Part shown: one piece after another, positions 1 to 11,391 of the stretch | Layout: the number at the start of each line of letters is the position of its first letter | How positions within the stretch are numbered: the first letter of the stretch is position 1 | Assembly (NCBI RefSeq): GCF_011440275.1 | Contig: NZ_JAAOIV010000001.1 | Location: 1 to 64,000, forward strand | Direction of reading: 5' to 3' | DNA from: Metallococcus carri | GTDB taxonomy: Bacteria; Actinomycetota; Actinomycetes; Actinomycetales; Dermatophilaceae | Length of the DNA: 64,000 bases | Program-made: the position numbers and the translations under genes | The notes under the pieces: generated by a model | The model's database searches: none | What the model saw: only the letters and a program-made list of their open reading frames with translations | Told to the model about the DNA's origin: nothing

Positions 1-130
1 ACTGCACTCCTGGTGCAACGACCGACCCCCCGCCGAATACGAATCCCTGCACTACGCTCACCCGCAACACCCTGCCGAAAACCCCTCGGCGGGAAAACTC
101 AGCCTCCACTGAACCCGGGGCGGTTCAACC

Positions 131-340
131 GGCCGCAACCCCTGACACCGCGGTCGCCACCCCGACACCGTCAGCGCCACCGGCCCACCACCGGCCGCAA
201 CCCCTGACACCGCGGTCGCCACCCCGACACCGTCAGCGCCACCGGCCCACCACCGGCCGCAACCCCTGACACCGCGGTCGCCACCCCGACACCGTCAGCA
301 CCACCGGCCCACCACCAGCCGCAACCCCTGACACGACAGC
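131..340. repeat. 62-bp tandem repeat array (family A, locus 1)
   Basis: Copies begin at 131, 193, 255 and 317, exactly 62 bp apart, each opening with GGCCGCAACCCCTGACA (the last begins AGCC). Each unit carries CTGAC followed about 25 bp later by GTCAG, so it could fold. The same period and core recur at 49405-49655. I see no gene in 1-395. Confidence 0.9.
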
Positions 341-395
341 GCCCAAGGGGGACCGTTCGGACTAGCGGCGACCCTCGGAGCGCTCGACCGGTAGG

Positions 396-1169
396 TCAGC
401 GGGATTTGTCGACCGCGCCGCCGAAGCGTCGGTCGCGCTCGGCATAGATCTGAATCGCCCGCCACAGGTCGCGGCGGGTGAAATCCGGCCAGAGCGTGTC
501 GAGGAACACCATTTCGGCATACGCCGATTGCCACAGCAGGAAGTTGCTGGTGCGCTGCTCCCCCGACGAGCGGACGAACAGATCGACGTCCGGCATATCG
601 GGCCAGGTGAGATAGCGACCGATGGTGCGTTCGTCGATGGCGGACGCCTTCAACCGACCCGCCTCGACGAGTTCGGCGATGCGGCGTGCCGACTGGGCGA
701 TCTCGGCCCGGCCGCCATAGTTCACGCACATCTGCAGCGTCATCACCGTGTTGTCACGGGTGATCTCCTCGGCCCGCCGCAACTCCTTGAGCACCGACCG
801 CCACAACCGCGGCTGCTGGCCCGACCACCGGCACCGCACTCCCCAGGAGTTCAGCAGGTCCACCCGGCGGCGGATGACGTCGCGGTTGAAGCCCATCAAG
901 AAGCGCACCTCGTCCGGCGAGCGCCGCCAGTTCTCGGTGGAGAACATGTATGCCGACAGGTTCGGCACCCCGGCCTCGATCGCTCCGGCGATGACGTCGA
1001 TGAGCTGTGCCTCACCGGCCTCGTGGCCCTTCGTCCGCGGCAACCCCCGCTGATTGGCCCACCGCCCATTGCCGTCCATCACCAACGCAATGTGTTGTGG
1101 GACAAGCTCTTTGGGTATGACGGGTGGTTGCGCCCCGCTCGGATCGGCAGGCGGGCGGACGGGCGTCAT
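396..1169 (-). CDS. uppS: isoprenyl (undecaprenyl/decaprenyl) diphosphate synthase
   Basis: This is a cis-prenyltransferase that condenses isopentenyl diphosphate onto an allylic primer to make the lipid carrier for peptidoglycan and other wall polymers; it works at the inner membrane face. The 257-aa protein has the catalytic-Asp motif MDGNGRWA at residues 31-38, then [22 protein letters not shown] and the C-terminal [15 protein letters not shown] that binds IPP. The ATG at 1169 overlaps the recO stop as ATGA, so the two genes are translationally coupled, an order common in Actinobacteria. Chain length (C50 or C55) cannot be read from the sequence. A 62-bp repeat array lies downstream. Confidence 0.95.
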   Translation of the reverse strand: MTPVRPPADPSGAQPPVIPKELVPQHIALVMDGNGRWANQRGLPRTKGHEAGEAQLIDVIAGAIEAGVPNLSAYMFSTENWRRSPDEVRFLMGFNRDVIRRRVDLLNSWGVRCRWSGQQPRLWRSVLKELRRAEEITRDNTVMTLQMCVNYGGRAEIAQSARRIAELVEAGRLKASAIDERTIGRYLTWPDMPDVDLFVRSSGEQRTSNFLLWQSAYAEMVFLDTLWPDFTRRDLWRAIQIYAERDRRFGGAVDKSR

Positions 1170-1903
1170 ACGGTCTCCGATCGGTCGACGAGACGCAGCG
1201 AGCGGACGCCGCGCTCCAGATGCCACTGCACATAGGCGGCCACCAGGCCGGTCGCTTCGCGGCGTACTTCGGGCGCCGACGCATCGGCCACCGGCCAGTC
1301 GGCGGTGAGCAGCGCGGACAGCAGGGTGAAGGTCTCCGGCCGGGGCGCGCCCGATCCGGGGGTGCGACAGGACGAGCACACCGCGCCGCCGCTCGCCAGG
1401 TTGAACGCGCGATGCGGCCCGGGCGCACCACACCCCGCGCAGGATTCGAAGCTCGGCGCCCAGCCGGCGATCGCCACCGCCCGCAGCAGGTAACTGTCCA
1501 GGATGAGCCCCGGTGAGTGCGCCTGCCCGGCCAACGCGGCCAGACCCCCCGCGAGCAGGTTGAACTGCTGGATGACCGCCTGCCCCTCCTCGGCCAGCCG
1601 GTCCGCGGTCTCGAGCATCGCCGCGGATGCGGTGTAGGCGGCGTAGTCGCGCGCGATGAAATCGCCATAGGGCGCAATGAGTTCGGCCTGGGTGACGGTG
1701 TCGAGCGAACGCCCCTCGTAGCACTGCAGATCCACGAGCATCCCCGGTTCGAGCCGCGACCCGAACCGCGACTTGGTGCGCCGCACCCCCTTGGCCACCG
1801 CGCGCACCTTGCCGCGCCCGCGCGCCAGCATCGTGATGATGCGGTCGGTCTCACCCAGCTTGTGGGTGCGCAGCACAATCGCCACGTCGCGGTAAGTCGC
1901 CAT
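1166..1903 (-). CDS. recO: DNA repair protein RecO
   Basis: RecO helps load RecA onto SSB-coated single strands in the RecFOR gap-repair pathway. The 245-aa protein starts [18 protein letters not shown], the usual N-terminal OB fold (about residues 1-80), followed by the helical domain with a four-cysteine zinc site at C155, C158, C176 and C179. The ATG at 1903 is chosen because this N-terminus is family-typical; an open frame continues upstream to 2044 but matches nothing. It forms a two-gene operon with uppS through a 4-bp overlap and is divergent from the FAD oxidoreductase at 2001. Confidence 0.93.
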   Translation of the reverse strand: MATYRDVAIVLRTHKLGETDRIITMLARGRGKVRAVAKGVRRTKSRFGSRLEPGMLVDLQCYEGRSLDTVTQAELIAPYGDFIARDYAAYTASAAMLETADRLAEEGQAVIQQFNLLAGGLAALAGQAHSPGLILDSYLLRAVAIAGWAPSFESCAGCGAPGPHRAFNLASGGAVCSSCRTPGSGAPRPETFTLLSALLTADWPVADASAPEVRREATGLVAAYVQWHLERGVRSLRLVDRSETV

Positions 1904-2000
1904 AACCCGTCCATTCTCGCCGACGCCGGTGGCGGGAGCCGTGCGCCTCCCCGGTGAGGGCGCGACTACGCTCCCAACCCAGCCCGCACGAAGGAGCACC

Positions 2001-3539
2001 ATGACCCAGCCGTATGACGTCGTCATCGTCGGCGGCGGCCACAACGGCCTGACCGCTGCCGCCTATCTCGCGCGGGCCGGACGACGCGTGCTCTTGCTCG
2101 AACGCAGCGAATCTCTCGGTGGCGCAACGGTTTCCGCCGAGGCGTTCCCAGGGATGGGCGCCCGCCTCAGCCGGTACTCCTATCTGGTGAGCCTGCTGCC
2201 GCAGCGCATCGTGGACGACCTGGGTCTCGACATTCGGCTCGCGCGGCGACGCTACTCGTCATACACCCCGCTGCCGGGATCCGACCGCGGACTGCTGATC
2301 GACAACGGCGACCCGGCTGCCACCCGAGCATCCTTCGAGCGGGTCGGTGCCGCCGGAGACGCCGGAGCCTGGCCGGACTTCTACGCGCGGACCCACCGGC
2401 TGGCGCAGGCTCTGTGGCCGACGGTGACCGAGCCGCTGCGGCGCCGCCGCGATATCGATGCGCTGGTCGGCGATACCGGCCTCACCCACGACTTCGTGGA
2501 CCGCCCGCTGGGCGAGGTGATCGAGGCAAGTTTCACCGACGATCTGGTGCGCGGATTGGTGCTGACCGACGGGCTCATCTCGACCTTCGCGAGCCCGCAC
2601 GAGGCCGATCTGCGGCAGAACATCTGCTTCCTCTACCACGTGATCGGCGGCGGCACCGGCGACTGGGATGTGCCGATCGGCGGCATGGGCCAGGTCTCCG
2701 GCGAGCTCGAACGTGTCGCCCGGCAGGCCGGCGCGACCCTGCGCGCGGGCACCACCGTGACCGGCATCGACGACGGACGGGTCACCGTGCAGACCGCCGA
2801 CGACATCACGACGATCGACTGCCGGGACATCCTCTGGGCCGCCGCGCCGGCCGTGCTCGATGAGCTGATGGACGCGAGCTTCGACCGGGTCGAGGGCGCC
2901 CAGGTGAAGGTCAACCTGCTGCTGTCCCGACTCCCCCGACTGCGCGAGGACGTCGACCCGGCCGCCGCTTTCGGTGGCACCTTCCACATCAACGAGACCT
3001 ACAGCCAGTTGGAGAGCGCGCACGCGAGGGCGACCGCGGGCGGCATACCGGATCCGATGCCGGCCGAGATCTACTGTCACTCGCTCACCGACCCGAGCAT
3101 CCTGTCGGCTGAGTTGCGGGCGTCCGGCGCGCAGACGCTCACCGTCTTCACGCTGCAGACACCGGACCGATTGCTCGACGGGACAACGGAGTCCGTGCGC
3201 GACGAACTGCAACGACGAGTCCTCGACTCCCTGTCGTCGGTGCTCGCCGAGCCGATCGACGACGTGATCATGACCGGTCGCGACGGCGCACCGTGCATCG
3301 AGACCCGCACGACCCGCGACCTCCAGGCGTCGCTGGCGATGCCCGGCGGCAATATCTTCCACGCCCCGCTCGCCTGGCCGTGGGCCAGCGACGACGAACC
3401 GCTCGACACGCCCGCGCAACGCTGGGGTGTGGCGACGCCGTATGACGGGGTCCTGCTCGCCGGCGCCGGTTCGCGTCGCGGCGGCGGGGTGAGCGGCCTC
3501 GGCGGCTACGCCGCCGCCCAAGCCCTCCTCCACCCGTAG
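2001..3539 (+). CDS. phytoene-dehydrogenase-like NAD(P)/FAD-dependent oxidoreductase
   Basis: A 512-aa flavoprotein of the amine-oxidase/CrtI-like superfamily, closest in style to PYROXD2-type proteins rather than to committed carotenoid desaturases. The N-terminal dinucleotide fold reads [21 protein letters not shown] (split here around residues 8-28), and the C-terminal FAD motif is [20 protein letters not shown]. No other carotenoid gene is nearby, so a carotenoid role is not supported and the substrate is unknown. AAGGAG at 1991-1996 sits correctly before the ATG. The conserved post-stop element starts 5 bp after its TAG, and the CDS end itself shares the word CACCCGTAG with that element. 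Confidence 0.85.
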   Translation: MTQPYDVVIVGGGHNGLTAAAYLARAGRRVLLLERSESLGGATVSAEAFPGMGARLSRYSYLVSLLPQRIVDDLGLDIRLARRRYSSYTPLPGSDRGLLIDNGDPAATRASFERVGAAGDAGAWPDFYARTHRLAQALWPTVTEPLRRRRDIDALVGDTGLTHDFVDRPLGEVIEASFTDDLVRGLVLTDGLISTFASPHEADLRQNICFLYHVIGGGTGDWDVPIGGMGQVSGELERVARQAGATLRAGTTVTGIDDGRVTVQTADDITTIDCRDILWAAAPAVLDELMDASFDRVEGAQVKVNLLLSRLPRLREDVDPAAAFGGTFHINETYSQLESAHARATAGGIPDPMPAEIYCHSLTDPSILSAELRASGAQTLTVFTLQTPDRLLDGTTESVRDELQRRVLDSLSSVLAEPIDDVIMTGRDGAPCIETRTTRDLQASLAMPGGNIFHAPLAWPWASDDEPLDTPAQRWGVATPYDGVLLAGAGSRRGGGVSGLGGYAAAQALLHP

Positions 3540-3544
3540 CCACA

Positions 3545-3581
3545 ACACCCGTAGTAGAGGAATCCGGCGGTTATTGCCGCC
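3545..3581 (+). repeat. conserved post-stop element, copy 1
   Basis: Reads ACACCCGTAGTAGAGGAAT followed by CC and a GGCGG...CCGCC hairpin at 3566-3581, starting 5 bp after the TAG at 3537-3539. It lies between convergent genes, so the hairpin could end transcripts from both sides. Three more copies occur at 29128, 38980 and 63161. Confidence 0.8.
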
Positions 3582-3603
3582 GCTCTTCCGCCGGGCGCTG
3601 CAC

Positions 3604-4518
3604 CTACTCGCAGGCGACGCCGTCCCCGTCCCGGTCGAGCCCGGCGCGATAACCGGGATCGCCGCGATAGAGCGGAGCCTTGCCGGCAGCTCGCACCGCA
3701 GCGCAGTTCTTGTAGTAGGCCGAGCCGCTGCCCGGGTCCGCGAAGCCATAGGTCGACGACGGGCTCGGGTCGGGTGCAGGTGCAGCGACCGGCGGCGGTG
3801 CCGCGGCGGACACTTCGCAGGCCACGCCGTCACCATCGGCATCGAGTGCAGCCCGATAGCCCGCGCTGCCGCGCAGCAACGGAGCCTTGCCCGCGGCCCG
3901 GACCGCATCGCAGTTGCGGTAGAAGACCGCCGGTGGAGCCGCTTGCGTCTCGCGCGGCGCAGGCGCGGGGGCCTTCGGCGCGGCCGCCTGGGTCTGGCGT
4001 GGCGCAGCCGCCTGGGTCTGGCGTGGCGCAGCCGCCGGGGCCTTGACCTTCGGCGCGGCAGCCTGAGTCTGCCGCTTCGTGCCCGCCTTGGCCGCACCCC
4101 TCGCGGGCGCGGCCGCCTTCGTGCTCGCTGGGGCGGTTGCCGCGAGCGCCTGCACACTGGAGGTCGACGACGTCGTCGATGACGGTGACGACGTGGTGTT
4201 GCCCCCTCCCATCGCGCTGCCGATCATGCCCACCCCGACCAGGCCGGCGAAGCCCACGACGGGCACCATCCACCAGCGGGACCTACGCCGCTCTGACCGG
4301 CCCGCCGGGCGCGCGGTGGCTGGCGAGGTCGTTGGGCCCGCGGCCGGTGGCATCACGGCGTGGCGAGGAGCCGAAACCTGTTGTGCTGCTGGACGATTCA
4401 TGGTCGGCGGCGGAGTGAGTCGCGGAGCGGTATGCGCAGTCCACGCCCGTCCATCCCAGTAACGCAGCTGCCCTGCAACGCGAGGGTCCTGATACCAACC
4501 AGCCGGTGTGCCCGCCAT
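3604..4518 (-). CDS. DUF2510 / double excalibur-domain membrane protein
   Basis: A 304-aa probable cell-envelope protein. Residues 6-30 (AGWYQDPRVAGQLRYWDG region) match the DUF2510 module; one membrane helix lies at about 82-105; residues 106-198 are a Ser/Thr- then Ala/Pro-rich linker with repeats of RQTQAAAP; two excalibur calcium-binding modules end the protein (199-235 and 268-304), each closing with DGDGVACE. The helix and spacer suggest the excalibur modules are outside the cell. The ATG at 4518 starts the DUF2510 module cleanly; an upstream extension to 4701 has no similarity to the family. Role unknown beyond likely Ca2+ binding. Confidence 0.85.
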   Translation of the reverse strand: MAGTPAGWYQDPRVAGQLRYWDGRAWTAHTAPRLTPPPTMNRPAAQQVSAPRHAVMPPAAGPTTSPATARPAGRSERRRSRWWMVPVVGFAGLVGVGMIGSAMGGGNTTSSPSSTTSSTSSVQALAATAPASTKAAAPARGAAKAGTKRQTQAAAPKVKAPAAAPRQTQAAAPRQTQAAAPKAPAPAPRETQAAPPAVFYRNCDAVRAAGKAPLLRGSAGYRAALDADGDGVACEVSAAAPPPVAAPAPDPSPSSTYGFADPGSGSAYYKNCAAVRAAGKAPLYRGDPGYRAGLDRDGDGVACE

Positions 4519-4710
4519 GATGCCTCCCCAACACGCGCCGGACTCCCTCAGCCCGGCGATCCGCCCCGCGGTGCCGTGGCGAACGGGATGAGTTTGGAGC
4601 TCGACGCGGCCGCCCGACTTCACCCCAAGGGGTGACACCCGTTGGCTCACCCGGGGCGACCAGCCCAGCCGCCGCTCCGCGACAGCCCGTCTCAACCTCA
4701 TGACATTCTT

Positions 4711-4724
4711 CGAACATATGTCTA
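4711..4724 (+). promoter_or_regulatory. possible degenerate SOS (LexA) box upstream of the AlkB-like gene
   Basis: CGAACATATGTCTA ends 10 bp before the ATG of the AlkB-like gene. The left half CGAAC and the 4-bp spacer fit the Gram-positive SOS box (CGAAC-N4-GTTCG), but the right half is degenerate. Weak candidate. Confidence 0.3.
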
Positions 4725-4734
4725 AGATCGCGGT

Positions 4735-5376
4735 ATGACGTTCGCGCTCCAGGGCTCACTGCTCGACCAGGTCGACGAGGTCGGCCTGCGCCCGCTCGCC
4801 GGCGCGGTGCAGCGCACCGTCCTCACCCGCGGCGCGTGGCTCGATCTACGGCCGGGGTGGCTCACCGGAGCCGACGAACTCTTCAGCCGACTAACCCTCG
4901 GCGGCCCGGCCGGCGTCGAATGGCACGGCGAGCGAAGAGTCATGTGGGACAAGGAAATTGAGACACCACGACTACTGCGCTTCTACGACGAGGGCGAGCG
5001 CCTGCCCGACCCGGTGCTGACCCAGGCACGAGTGGCGCTGTCCGACTACTACCGCGACGAGCTCGGCGAGCCGTTCCGCACAGCCGGGATGTGTCTCTAC
5101 CGCGACGGGCGTGACTCGGTGGCCTGGCACGGTGATCGGGAGGGCCGGGCATCCACCCAGGACACCATGGTCGCGATCGTGTCGATCGGCTCGCCCCGTG
5201 CGCTGCACCTGCGACCCGCCGGCGGCGGCGAGAGCGTCCGGCAGGTCCTCGGCCACGGCGATCTGATCGTGATGGGCGGCAGCTGCCAGCGGACCTGGGA
5301 GCACGCCATACCCAAGACCGCTCGTCCGGTCGGTCCACGGATCAGCATCCAGTTCCGTCCGCGCGGGGTGCGCTGA
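4735..5376 (+). CDS. AlkB-like 2-oxoglutarate/Fe(II) dioxygenase
   Basis: Predicted alkylation-repair dioxygenase (213 aa) that would oxidatively remove alkyl groups from nucleic-acid bases. The iron ligands H132-x-D134 (in AWHGDREG) and H190 (TWEHAIPK) and the 2-oxoglutarate arginines R202 and R208 (PRISIQFRPR) are all present in family order, and LRFYDEGERLPDPVL precedes the core. The ATG at 4735 lies in the frequent GGTATGACG context. A degenerate SOS-box-like sequence just upstream could tie it to DNA damage. It stands alone, divergent from the excalibur gene. Confidence 0.88.
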   Translation: MTFALQGSLLDQVDEVGLRPLAGAVQRTVLTRGAWLDLRPGWLTGADELFSRLTLGGPAGVEWHGERRVMWDKEIETPRLLRFYDEGERLPDPVLTQARVALSDYYRDELGEPFRTAGMCLYRDGRDSVAWHGDREGRASTQDTMVAIVSIGSPRALHLRPAGGGESVRQVLGHGDLIVMGGSCQRTWEHAIPKTARPVGPRISIQFRPRGVR

Positions 5377-5450
5377 GCGGCGCGACACCGTTCACGGCAT
5401 ACTCACCAGGTCTCCACAGGGAGCACTCAGCGGCGCTACTGTGCTCGGTC

Positions 5451-6293
5451 ATGCACCGTCGAACCGTCACTCGGCGTCTCGCACTCGTCGGAAGCGCCAG
5501 CACACTCGGGCTGAGCATGACGCTTCTCGACACCGAGACGGCCGCCGCCTCGACCTCCAGGTCGCAACTTGCCGCGAGACTCGTGGCATACCAACGTCAG
5601 CGCGGCGGCAATATCGCGCTCGCCATCCATGACGTCCGCAACAACAGCTACTGGGGCTTCTACGACAGCTGGCGCAACGAGACGCTCAGCATCGTCAAGG
5701 TGCTGATCCTGGCCACCGTGCTGCGCCGCTGCCAAGAACGCGGTATCGCGATGACCTCCACCCAGAAGTCACAGGCCTACGCGATGATCACCCGCAGCGA
5801 CAACACCGCCGCGAACTCCCTGCTCACCTGGGCCGGGGTGGCCAATGTGCGTCGCGTCGCCGGGCTCTACGGCCTGACGAGCACCTACGTCAACGGCGGC
5901 ACCTACGCCGGCGGCTACGACTGGTGGGGCTACTCCACCACGAACGCGCGCGACCAGATCCGGCTGCTCAACGGCGTGATGTACGGCACGACGGTGCTCA
6001 CCTACACCAACCGCGAATACCTGAAATCGCTGATGCGACAGGTGGTTTCGTCGCAGCGATGGGGCGTGAGCGTGCCCCCACTGCCGAGCAGCAATGCGTG
6101 GTGGACCAAGAACGGCTGGGGTCCGCGCTCGGGCGGCTACCGGCTGAATTCGATCGGCCACATCTCCGGCAACGGCCGCAACTACAACGCCGCGATCCTC
6201 ACCCGCGCGCCCGGCGGCTTCTACTACGGGCTCGACACCATCAACGGCGTGTCGCGGATCCTGTATGACGCCCTCGCCACTCCGCTGACCTGA
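5451..6293 (+). CDS. exported serine hydrolase, class A beta-lactamase fold
   Basis: A 280-aa secreted protein. Its N-terminus has paired arginines (TRRLALVG) before a short hydrophobic stretch ending near AAA at about 33, consistent with a Tat or Sec signal. The beta-lactamase-type active site is visible: S80-I-V-K83, S116-D-N118 and K220-N-G222 (a variant of the KTG box). Many actinobacterial relatives have no proven lactamase activity and may act on peptidoglycan or other esters, so resistance should not be assumed. Its stop lies only 3 bp from the convergent 6297-6824 gene, leaving no room for a separate terminator. Confidence 0.8.
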   Translation: MHRRTVTRRLALVGSASTLGLSMTLLDTETAAASTSRSQLAARLVAYQRQRGGNIALAIHDVRNNSYWGFYDSWRNETLSIVKVLILATVLRRCQERGIAMTSTQKSQAYAMITRSDNTAANSLLTWAGVANVRRVAGLYGLTSTYVNGGTYAGGYDWWGYSTTNARDQIRLLNGVMYGTTVLTYTNREYLKSLMRQVVSSQRWGVSVPPLPSSNAWWTKNGWGPRSGGYRLNSIGHISGNGRNYNAAILTRAPGGFYYGLDTINGVSRILYDALATPLT

Positions 6294-6296
6294 CCC

Positions 6297-6824
6297 TCAG
6301 TTCGACGCGACCGAGCCGATGATGATGAGAACGAAGAGCACCGCCACGACCGCGAGCAGCGCCCACACGCAGCCCTTGCCGGGCACCGGCTGCTTCTCGA
6401 AACCGATATTGCCCTTGCTGAACTGCGTCAACGGGCCGCGATAGAACACCGGCACGGTCTGGCCGGGCGCGACATCGATCACCTGTTGCGCCTGGCCGTA
6501 GGTCCGCATCCACTGCATGTCGACATCGACCTGGTGTCGCCCGGCCGGCACGGGGTAGGTGTTTTCGCCATACCGAGCCGGCACGTGGCGACCATCCAGC
6601 CGCACGCTCGGGGTGATGATGCCTGAGGTGAAGGCATTGCCCTGCAAGGTCACCTGCACGAAGCCCTGACCTGCGCCGCCGCCCTGCCAGCCGGCCGGCG
6701 GAGCGCCATACGGGCCGGGCTGACCGGGAGCCGGCGGAGCGCCATACGGGCCGGGCTGACCCGGAGCCGGCGGACCGCCATACGGGCCGGGCATCGGTGG
6801 TCCCTGTCGGGGCTGGTCGGTCAT
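6297..6824 (-). CDS. proline-rich protein with C-terminal membrane anchor
   Basis: Not recognised by function. The 175-aa protein has three near-identical Pro/Gly-rich repeats (PGPYG-PPAPGQP) in residues 12-45, a central beta-rich domain of about 95 residues with VRLDGRHVPARYGENTYPVPAGRH, and a single helix near residues 148-170 followed by a 5-residue tail. Such layouts are common in actinobacterial tail-anchored or envelope-associated proteins. The ATG at 6824 precedes the repeat. It lies 16 bp downstream of the aminotransferase and may share its transcript. Confidence 0.7.
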   Translation of the reverse strand: MTDQPRQGPPMPGPYGGPPAPGQPGPYGAPPAPGQPGPYGAPPAGWQGGGAGQGFVQVTLQGNAFTSGIITPSVRLDGRHVPARYGENTYPVPAGRHQVDVDMQWMRTYGQAQQVIDVAPGQTVPVFYRGPLTQFSKGNIGFEKQPVPGKGCVWALLAVVAVLFVLIIIGSVASN

Positions 6825-6840
6825 CGGGCTCTCCCCTCGT

Positions 6841-8076
6841 CTAGAGGCGGTCCAGCGCTCGCGCGGTCACCTCAGCGAGCTGACCCACCTCGTCGTCGGT
6901 CATCACGAACGACGGCGAATACTGTATGCCGCCCACGCCCACCGCGCGGGTTGCGACGCCAAGTTCACGCATGCGGACGGCCAGGGGCGCGGCGAGCGAG
7001 GCATCCTTCAGCTGCACCGCGGCCACGGCGCCGGTGCCACTGCGCACCTCCTCGACCTTGTCGTGCGCGGCGAGCGGCGACAGTTTCTCGTGCAAGGTGC
7101 CCTCGAGCCGGGCAGCCTCGTCGATGAGCTGCTCGCGCTCAAGAATCTCGAGATTGGCGAGCGCCACCGCGGCGGCGACGGCGTGCCCGGAATAGGTGTA
7201 GCCATGGCGCAGCCACACCCCGGCGTCGGTGCCGTAGAACACATCGGCGACCTTCGGGGCGACCAGCACGGCGCCCATCGGGATGTACCCCGAGGTCAGC
7301 CCCTTGGCGGTGGTGACGAAGTCCGGCTCGAGGCCGAATCGCGTTGCGGCGAACCAGGATCCGCCGATCCGGCCATATCCGGTGACGACCTCGTCGGCGA
7401 CGAAGAGCACTTCGTTCTCGGTGCAGATCTTGCGCACCGCAGTGAGGTAGTCGGCCGGCGGCGGGTAGACACCACCGGCGCCCATCACCGGCTCGCAGAA
7501 GAACGCCGCGACATTCTCCGCGCCCAGGCCCTCGATGGTCGAGCGCAGCGACTCGGGGTCGTCCCAGGCGACATGGGCCTGGTCGTGGACCAGCTCGCCA
7601 TACCCCTCGGTGTTGCCCTTGAGGCCGCCGAGCGCGGTGCCGGCGTAGTGCATGCCGTGATAGGCCTTCTCGCGCCCGATGATGTAACGGCGGGTCGGCT
7701 CGCCCTTCTCCACCCAGTAGCGGCGGGCGATCTTGGCGGCGGTCTCGACCGAGTCCGAGCCGCCGGAGGTGAAGAACACCTTCGAACCCGGCACCGGCGC
7801 GATGCCGGCCAGCCGCTCGGCCAGGTCGATGGTCGGCTGGGTGGCGTAGTCACCGAAGGTGCTGTATGCCGCGAGCGTGCTCGCCTGACGGGCCGCGACC
7901 TCCCCCAGCTCGGCGCGGCCGTGACCGACATTGGCGAACCACAGGCCCGCGGTCGCGTCGAGATATTCCGTGCCGTCGCGGTCCCAGACCCGGGTGCCCT
8001 CGCCTCGCACCAGGACGAACTCGCCGTCCCGCTCGATCGCACCCATGTCGGAGAAGGGGTGCCACAGCGCGCCCAT
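6841..8076 (-). CDS. class III (omega) aminotransferase
   Basis: PLP-dependent aminotransferase, 411 aa, full length. The phosphate-binding stretch FTSGGSDSVETAAK (102-115), the cofactor Asp in VADEVVTGYGR (226-236) and the Schiff-base lysine K258 in TTAKGLTSGY identify subclass III. The N-terminus (LWHPFSDMGAIE) resembles beta-alanine/pyruvate or taurine-type transaminases, but the amino donor cannot be fixed. The ATG at 8076 leaves about 80 bp to the divergent DinB-fold gene at 8157. Confidence 0.85.
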   Translation of the reverse strand: MGALWHPFSDMGAIERDGEFVLVRGEGTRVWDRDGTEYLDATAGLWFANVGHGRAELGEVAARQASTLAAYSTFGDYATQPTIDLAERLAGIAPVPGSKVFFTSGGSDSVETAAKIARRYWVEKGEPTRRYIIGREKAYHGMHYAGTALGGLKGNTEGYGELVHDQAHVAWDDPESLRSTIEGLGAENVAAFFCEPVMGAGGVYPPPADYLTAVRKICTENEVLFVADEVVTGYGRIGGSWFAATRFGLEPDFVTTAKGLTSGYIPMGAVLVAPKVADVFYGTDAGVWLRHGYTYSGHAVAAAVALANLEILEREQLIDEAARLEGTLHEKLSPLAAHDKVEEVRSGTGAVAAVQLKDASLAAPLAVRMRELGVATRAVGVGGIQYSPSFVMTDDEVGQLAEVTARALDRL

Positions 8077-8156
8077 CAGTCCACCTCAGTTCGTCGTCGA
8101 TTGCCACCGCCGAAAATAGCGTGCGGCTGTCGGCGGCCGGTTCTACTGTCCGCGGT

Positions 8157-8948
8157 ATGACGCAGCCACCCTCCTTCGCGCCCATCCTGGCGGCCGAGTC
8201 GGCACATTTTCGCGATGTGCTCGCCGGTGCCGACCCGGGTGCCCGCGTGCCGACCTGCCCCGACTGGGATGCCACCGACCTGCTGTGGCATCTCGCCGAG
8301 GTCCAGTGGTTCTGGGGTCAGATCGCTGCGCGCGATGTCACTCCCGACGAGCTGGAGCACCCGGCGCGGCCGCAGGATCGAGGTGAGCTGCTGGCCTTCT
8401 TCGACCAGGCCGACGCCGACCTGCGGTCGGCCCTCGAGGCACTTTCGGCGGACGAGCCGCGGTGGATGTGGACCCAGGACCCGGCGCTGCACGTCGCCGG
8501 CTATCTGCTGCGCCGCCAGGCCCACGAGGCGGCCATCCACCGCATCGACGCCGAGCTCACCGCGGGCGTGGCGGTCACCGATCTGGACCCGGACTTCGCC
8601 GCCGACGGCGTCGAGGAGGTGGTGCGGGTGATGTACGGCCGCGAGCACCGGGCGCTCACCTTCACCCCCGATGCCGGCCGCATCGTCGCCCTGGTCGCCG
8701 ACGATGTCGACCAGCGGTGGCTGCTGCAGCTCGGCCGGGAGGGTGGCGAGGTCGCGGGTCATGGCACGGTCGACGATGCGAACTTCCGCCCGGTCGAGAC
8801 CGGGGAGCCCGTAGCGACGATCACCGGCAACGCGCAGGATCTGGACCGGTGGTTGTGGAACCGCCCGACCGCGCGCCCGCTGCGGCGTAGCGGGGACGAG
8901 TCCGTCCTCGCCGCGCTCGATGAAATCCTCACCGAAGGTTTGCAATAG
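8157..8948 (+). CDS. maleylpyruvate isomerase family (mycothiol-dependent, DinB fold) protein
   Basis: A 263-aa member of the TIGR03083-type family, which includes mycothiol-dependent maleylpyruvate isomerase and mycothiol S-transferases. Typical features are the N-terminal CPDWDATDLLWHLAEVQWFWG stretch (quoted in part, residues about 34-50) with conserved Trp and His, and HEAAIHRIDAEL in the middle, which carries metal-binding histidines. The substrate is unknown; neighbours give no aromatic pathway here, unlike the paralogue at 63203. The ATG follows GGT in a GGTATGAC context. Confidence 0.78.
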   Translation: MTQPPSFAPILAAESAHFRDVLAGADPGARVPTCPDWDATDLLWHLAEVQWFWGQIAARDVTPDELEHPARPQDRGELLAFFDQADADLRSALEALSADEPRWMWTQDPALHVAGYLLRRQAHEAAIHRIDAELTAGVAVTDLDPDFAADGVEEVVRVMYGREHRALTFTPDAGRIVALVADDVDQRWLLQLGREGGEVAGHGTVDDANFRPVETGEPVATITGNAQDLDRWLWNRPTARPLRRSGDESVLAALDEILTEGLQ

Positions 8949-8988
8949 CGCGTCTCGTGCGACGCCTCGATCTGTCAGTATTCGCGGC

Positions 8989-9450
8989 ATGGATGAGGAG
9001 TTCGAGACCCGCACCCGGCGCCGCCCGTCCGGTCCGGCGAAGCTGACCACGATCATCGGCGTCGCACTCCTCGTGCTCGCCGTCTACTACCTGCTCGCGC
9101 CGGTGCTGTACCCCGGCCAAGGTGGCAATGTCGCGTGCGGCAGCGCCCTGTCGCCCGAGACCCGCACCTTCAACAAGGCCGTCTGCAATGGCGCCACGCA
9201 GCCCAACCTGATGCGGGCGATCGCCCTCGCGGTCATCGCCGTCGTCGTCGCGGGCCTCGGCCTGCTCTTCTACGGTGTCGAATCCGAGACGCTGCGCCGC
9301 CCGGTGAGCCGGGCCGAGGACGACACGGACGAGGACGACGACTTCGACGACCCGCCGCGCCGCCCGGTCCGGACCGAGCCTGCCGGCCGCTCCGAGCGGC
9401 CCGACCGGCCGGGCCGACCCGGCCGCCCACGCCGCAGCTACGACGACTGA
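8989..9450 (+). CDS. two-helix membrane protein with acidic/Arg-Pro tail
   Basis: Unrecognised 153-aa protein. After a basic start (ETRTRRRPSGPAK) come two predicted membrane helices, about residues 20-43 and 75-99, separated by an external-looking loop with two cysteines (NVACGSAL, KAVCNGAT) that may form a disulfide. The C-terminal third is cytoplasmic and low-complexity: an acidic run (DDTDEDDDFDD) followed by Arg/Pro/Gly repeats. The ATG at 8989 comes 40 bp after the preceding stop, so it could be co-transcribed with the DinB-fold gene. Confidence 0.7.
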   Translation: MDEEFETRTRRRPSGPAKLTTIIGVALLVLAVYYLLAPVLYPGQGGNVACGSALSPETRTFNKAVCNGATQPNLMRAIALAVIAVVVAGLGLLFYGVESETLRRPVSRAEDDTDEDDDFDDPPRRPVRTEPAGRSERPDRPGRPGRPRRSYDD

Positions 9451-9525
9451 GCTCGCAGCTCACCACCCGAGTGAACCGCCTGCAACAGCGGCCGGCGCAT
9501 CGCCATACCACCGCTACGGCAACGG

Positions 9526-11343
<1,818 letters not shown>

Positions 11344-11359
<16 letters not shown>

Positions 11360-11391
11360 CGGCCAAGGAGGAGCAGGTATGCCGTCCGCAC
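11344..11391 (-). CDS. leuL: leucine leader peptide
   Basis: A 15-aa peptide, VRTAYLLLLGRRGEA, with four consecutive leucine codons (CTG CTC CTC CTT) about 80 bp upstream of leuA, ending inside the attenuator hairpin. Leucine shortage would stall the ribosome on this run. Leader peptides of this kind before leuA are described in Actinobacteria. The GTG at 11391 is the nearest in-frame start; another in-frame GTG lies upstream at about 11430, so the true start is open. Confidence 0.72.

Noticed and set aside
5451-6293. Antibiotic-inactivating beta-lactamase
   Set aside because: The fold motifs are present, but the third box is KNG rather than KTG/KSG and there is no resistance context; called only a serine hydrolase.
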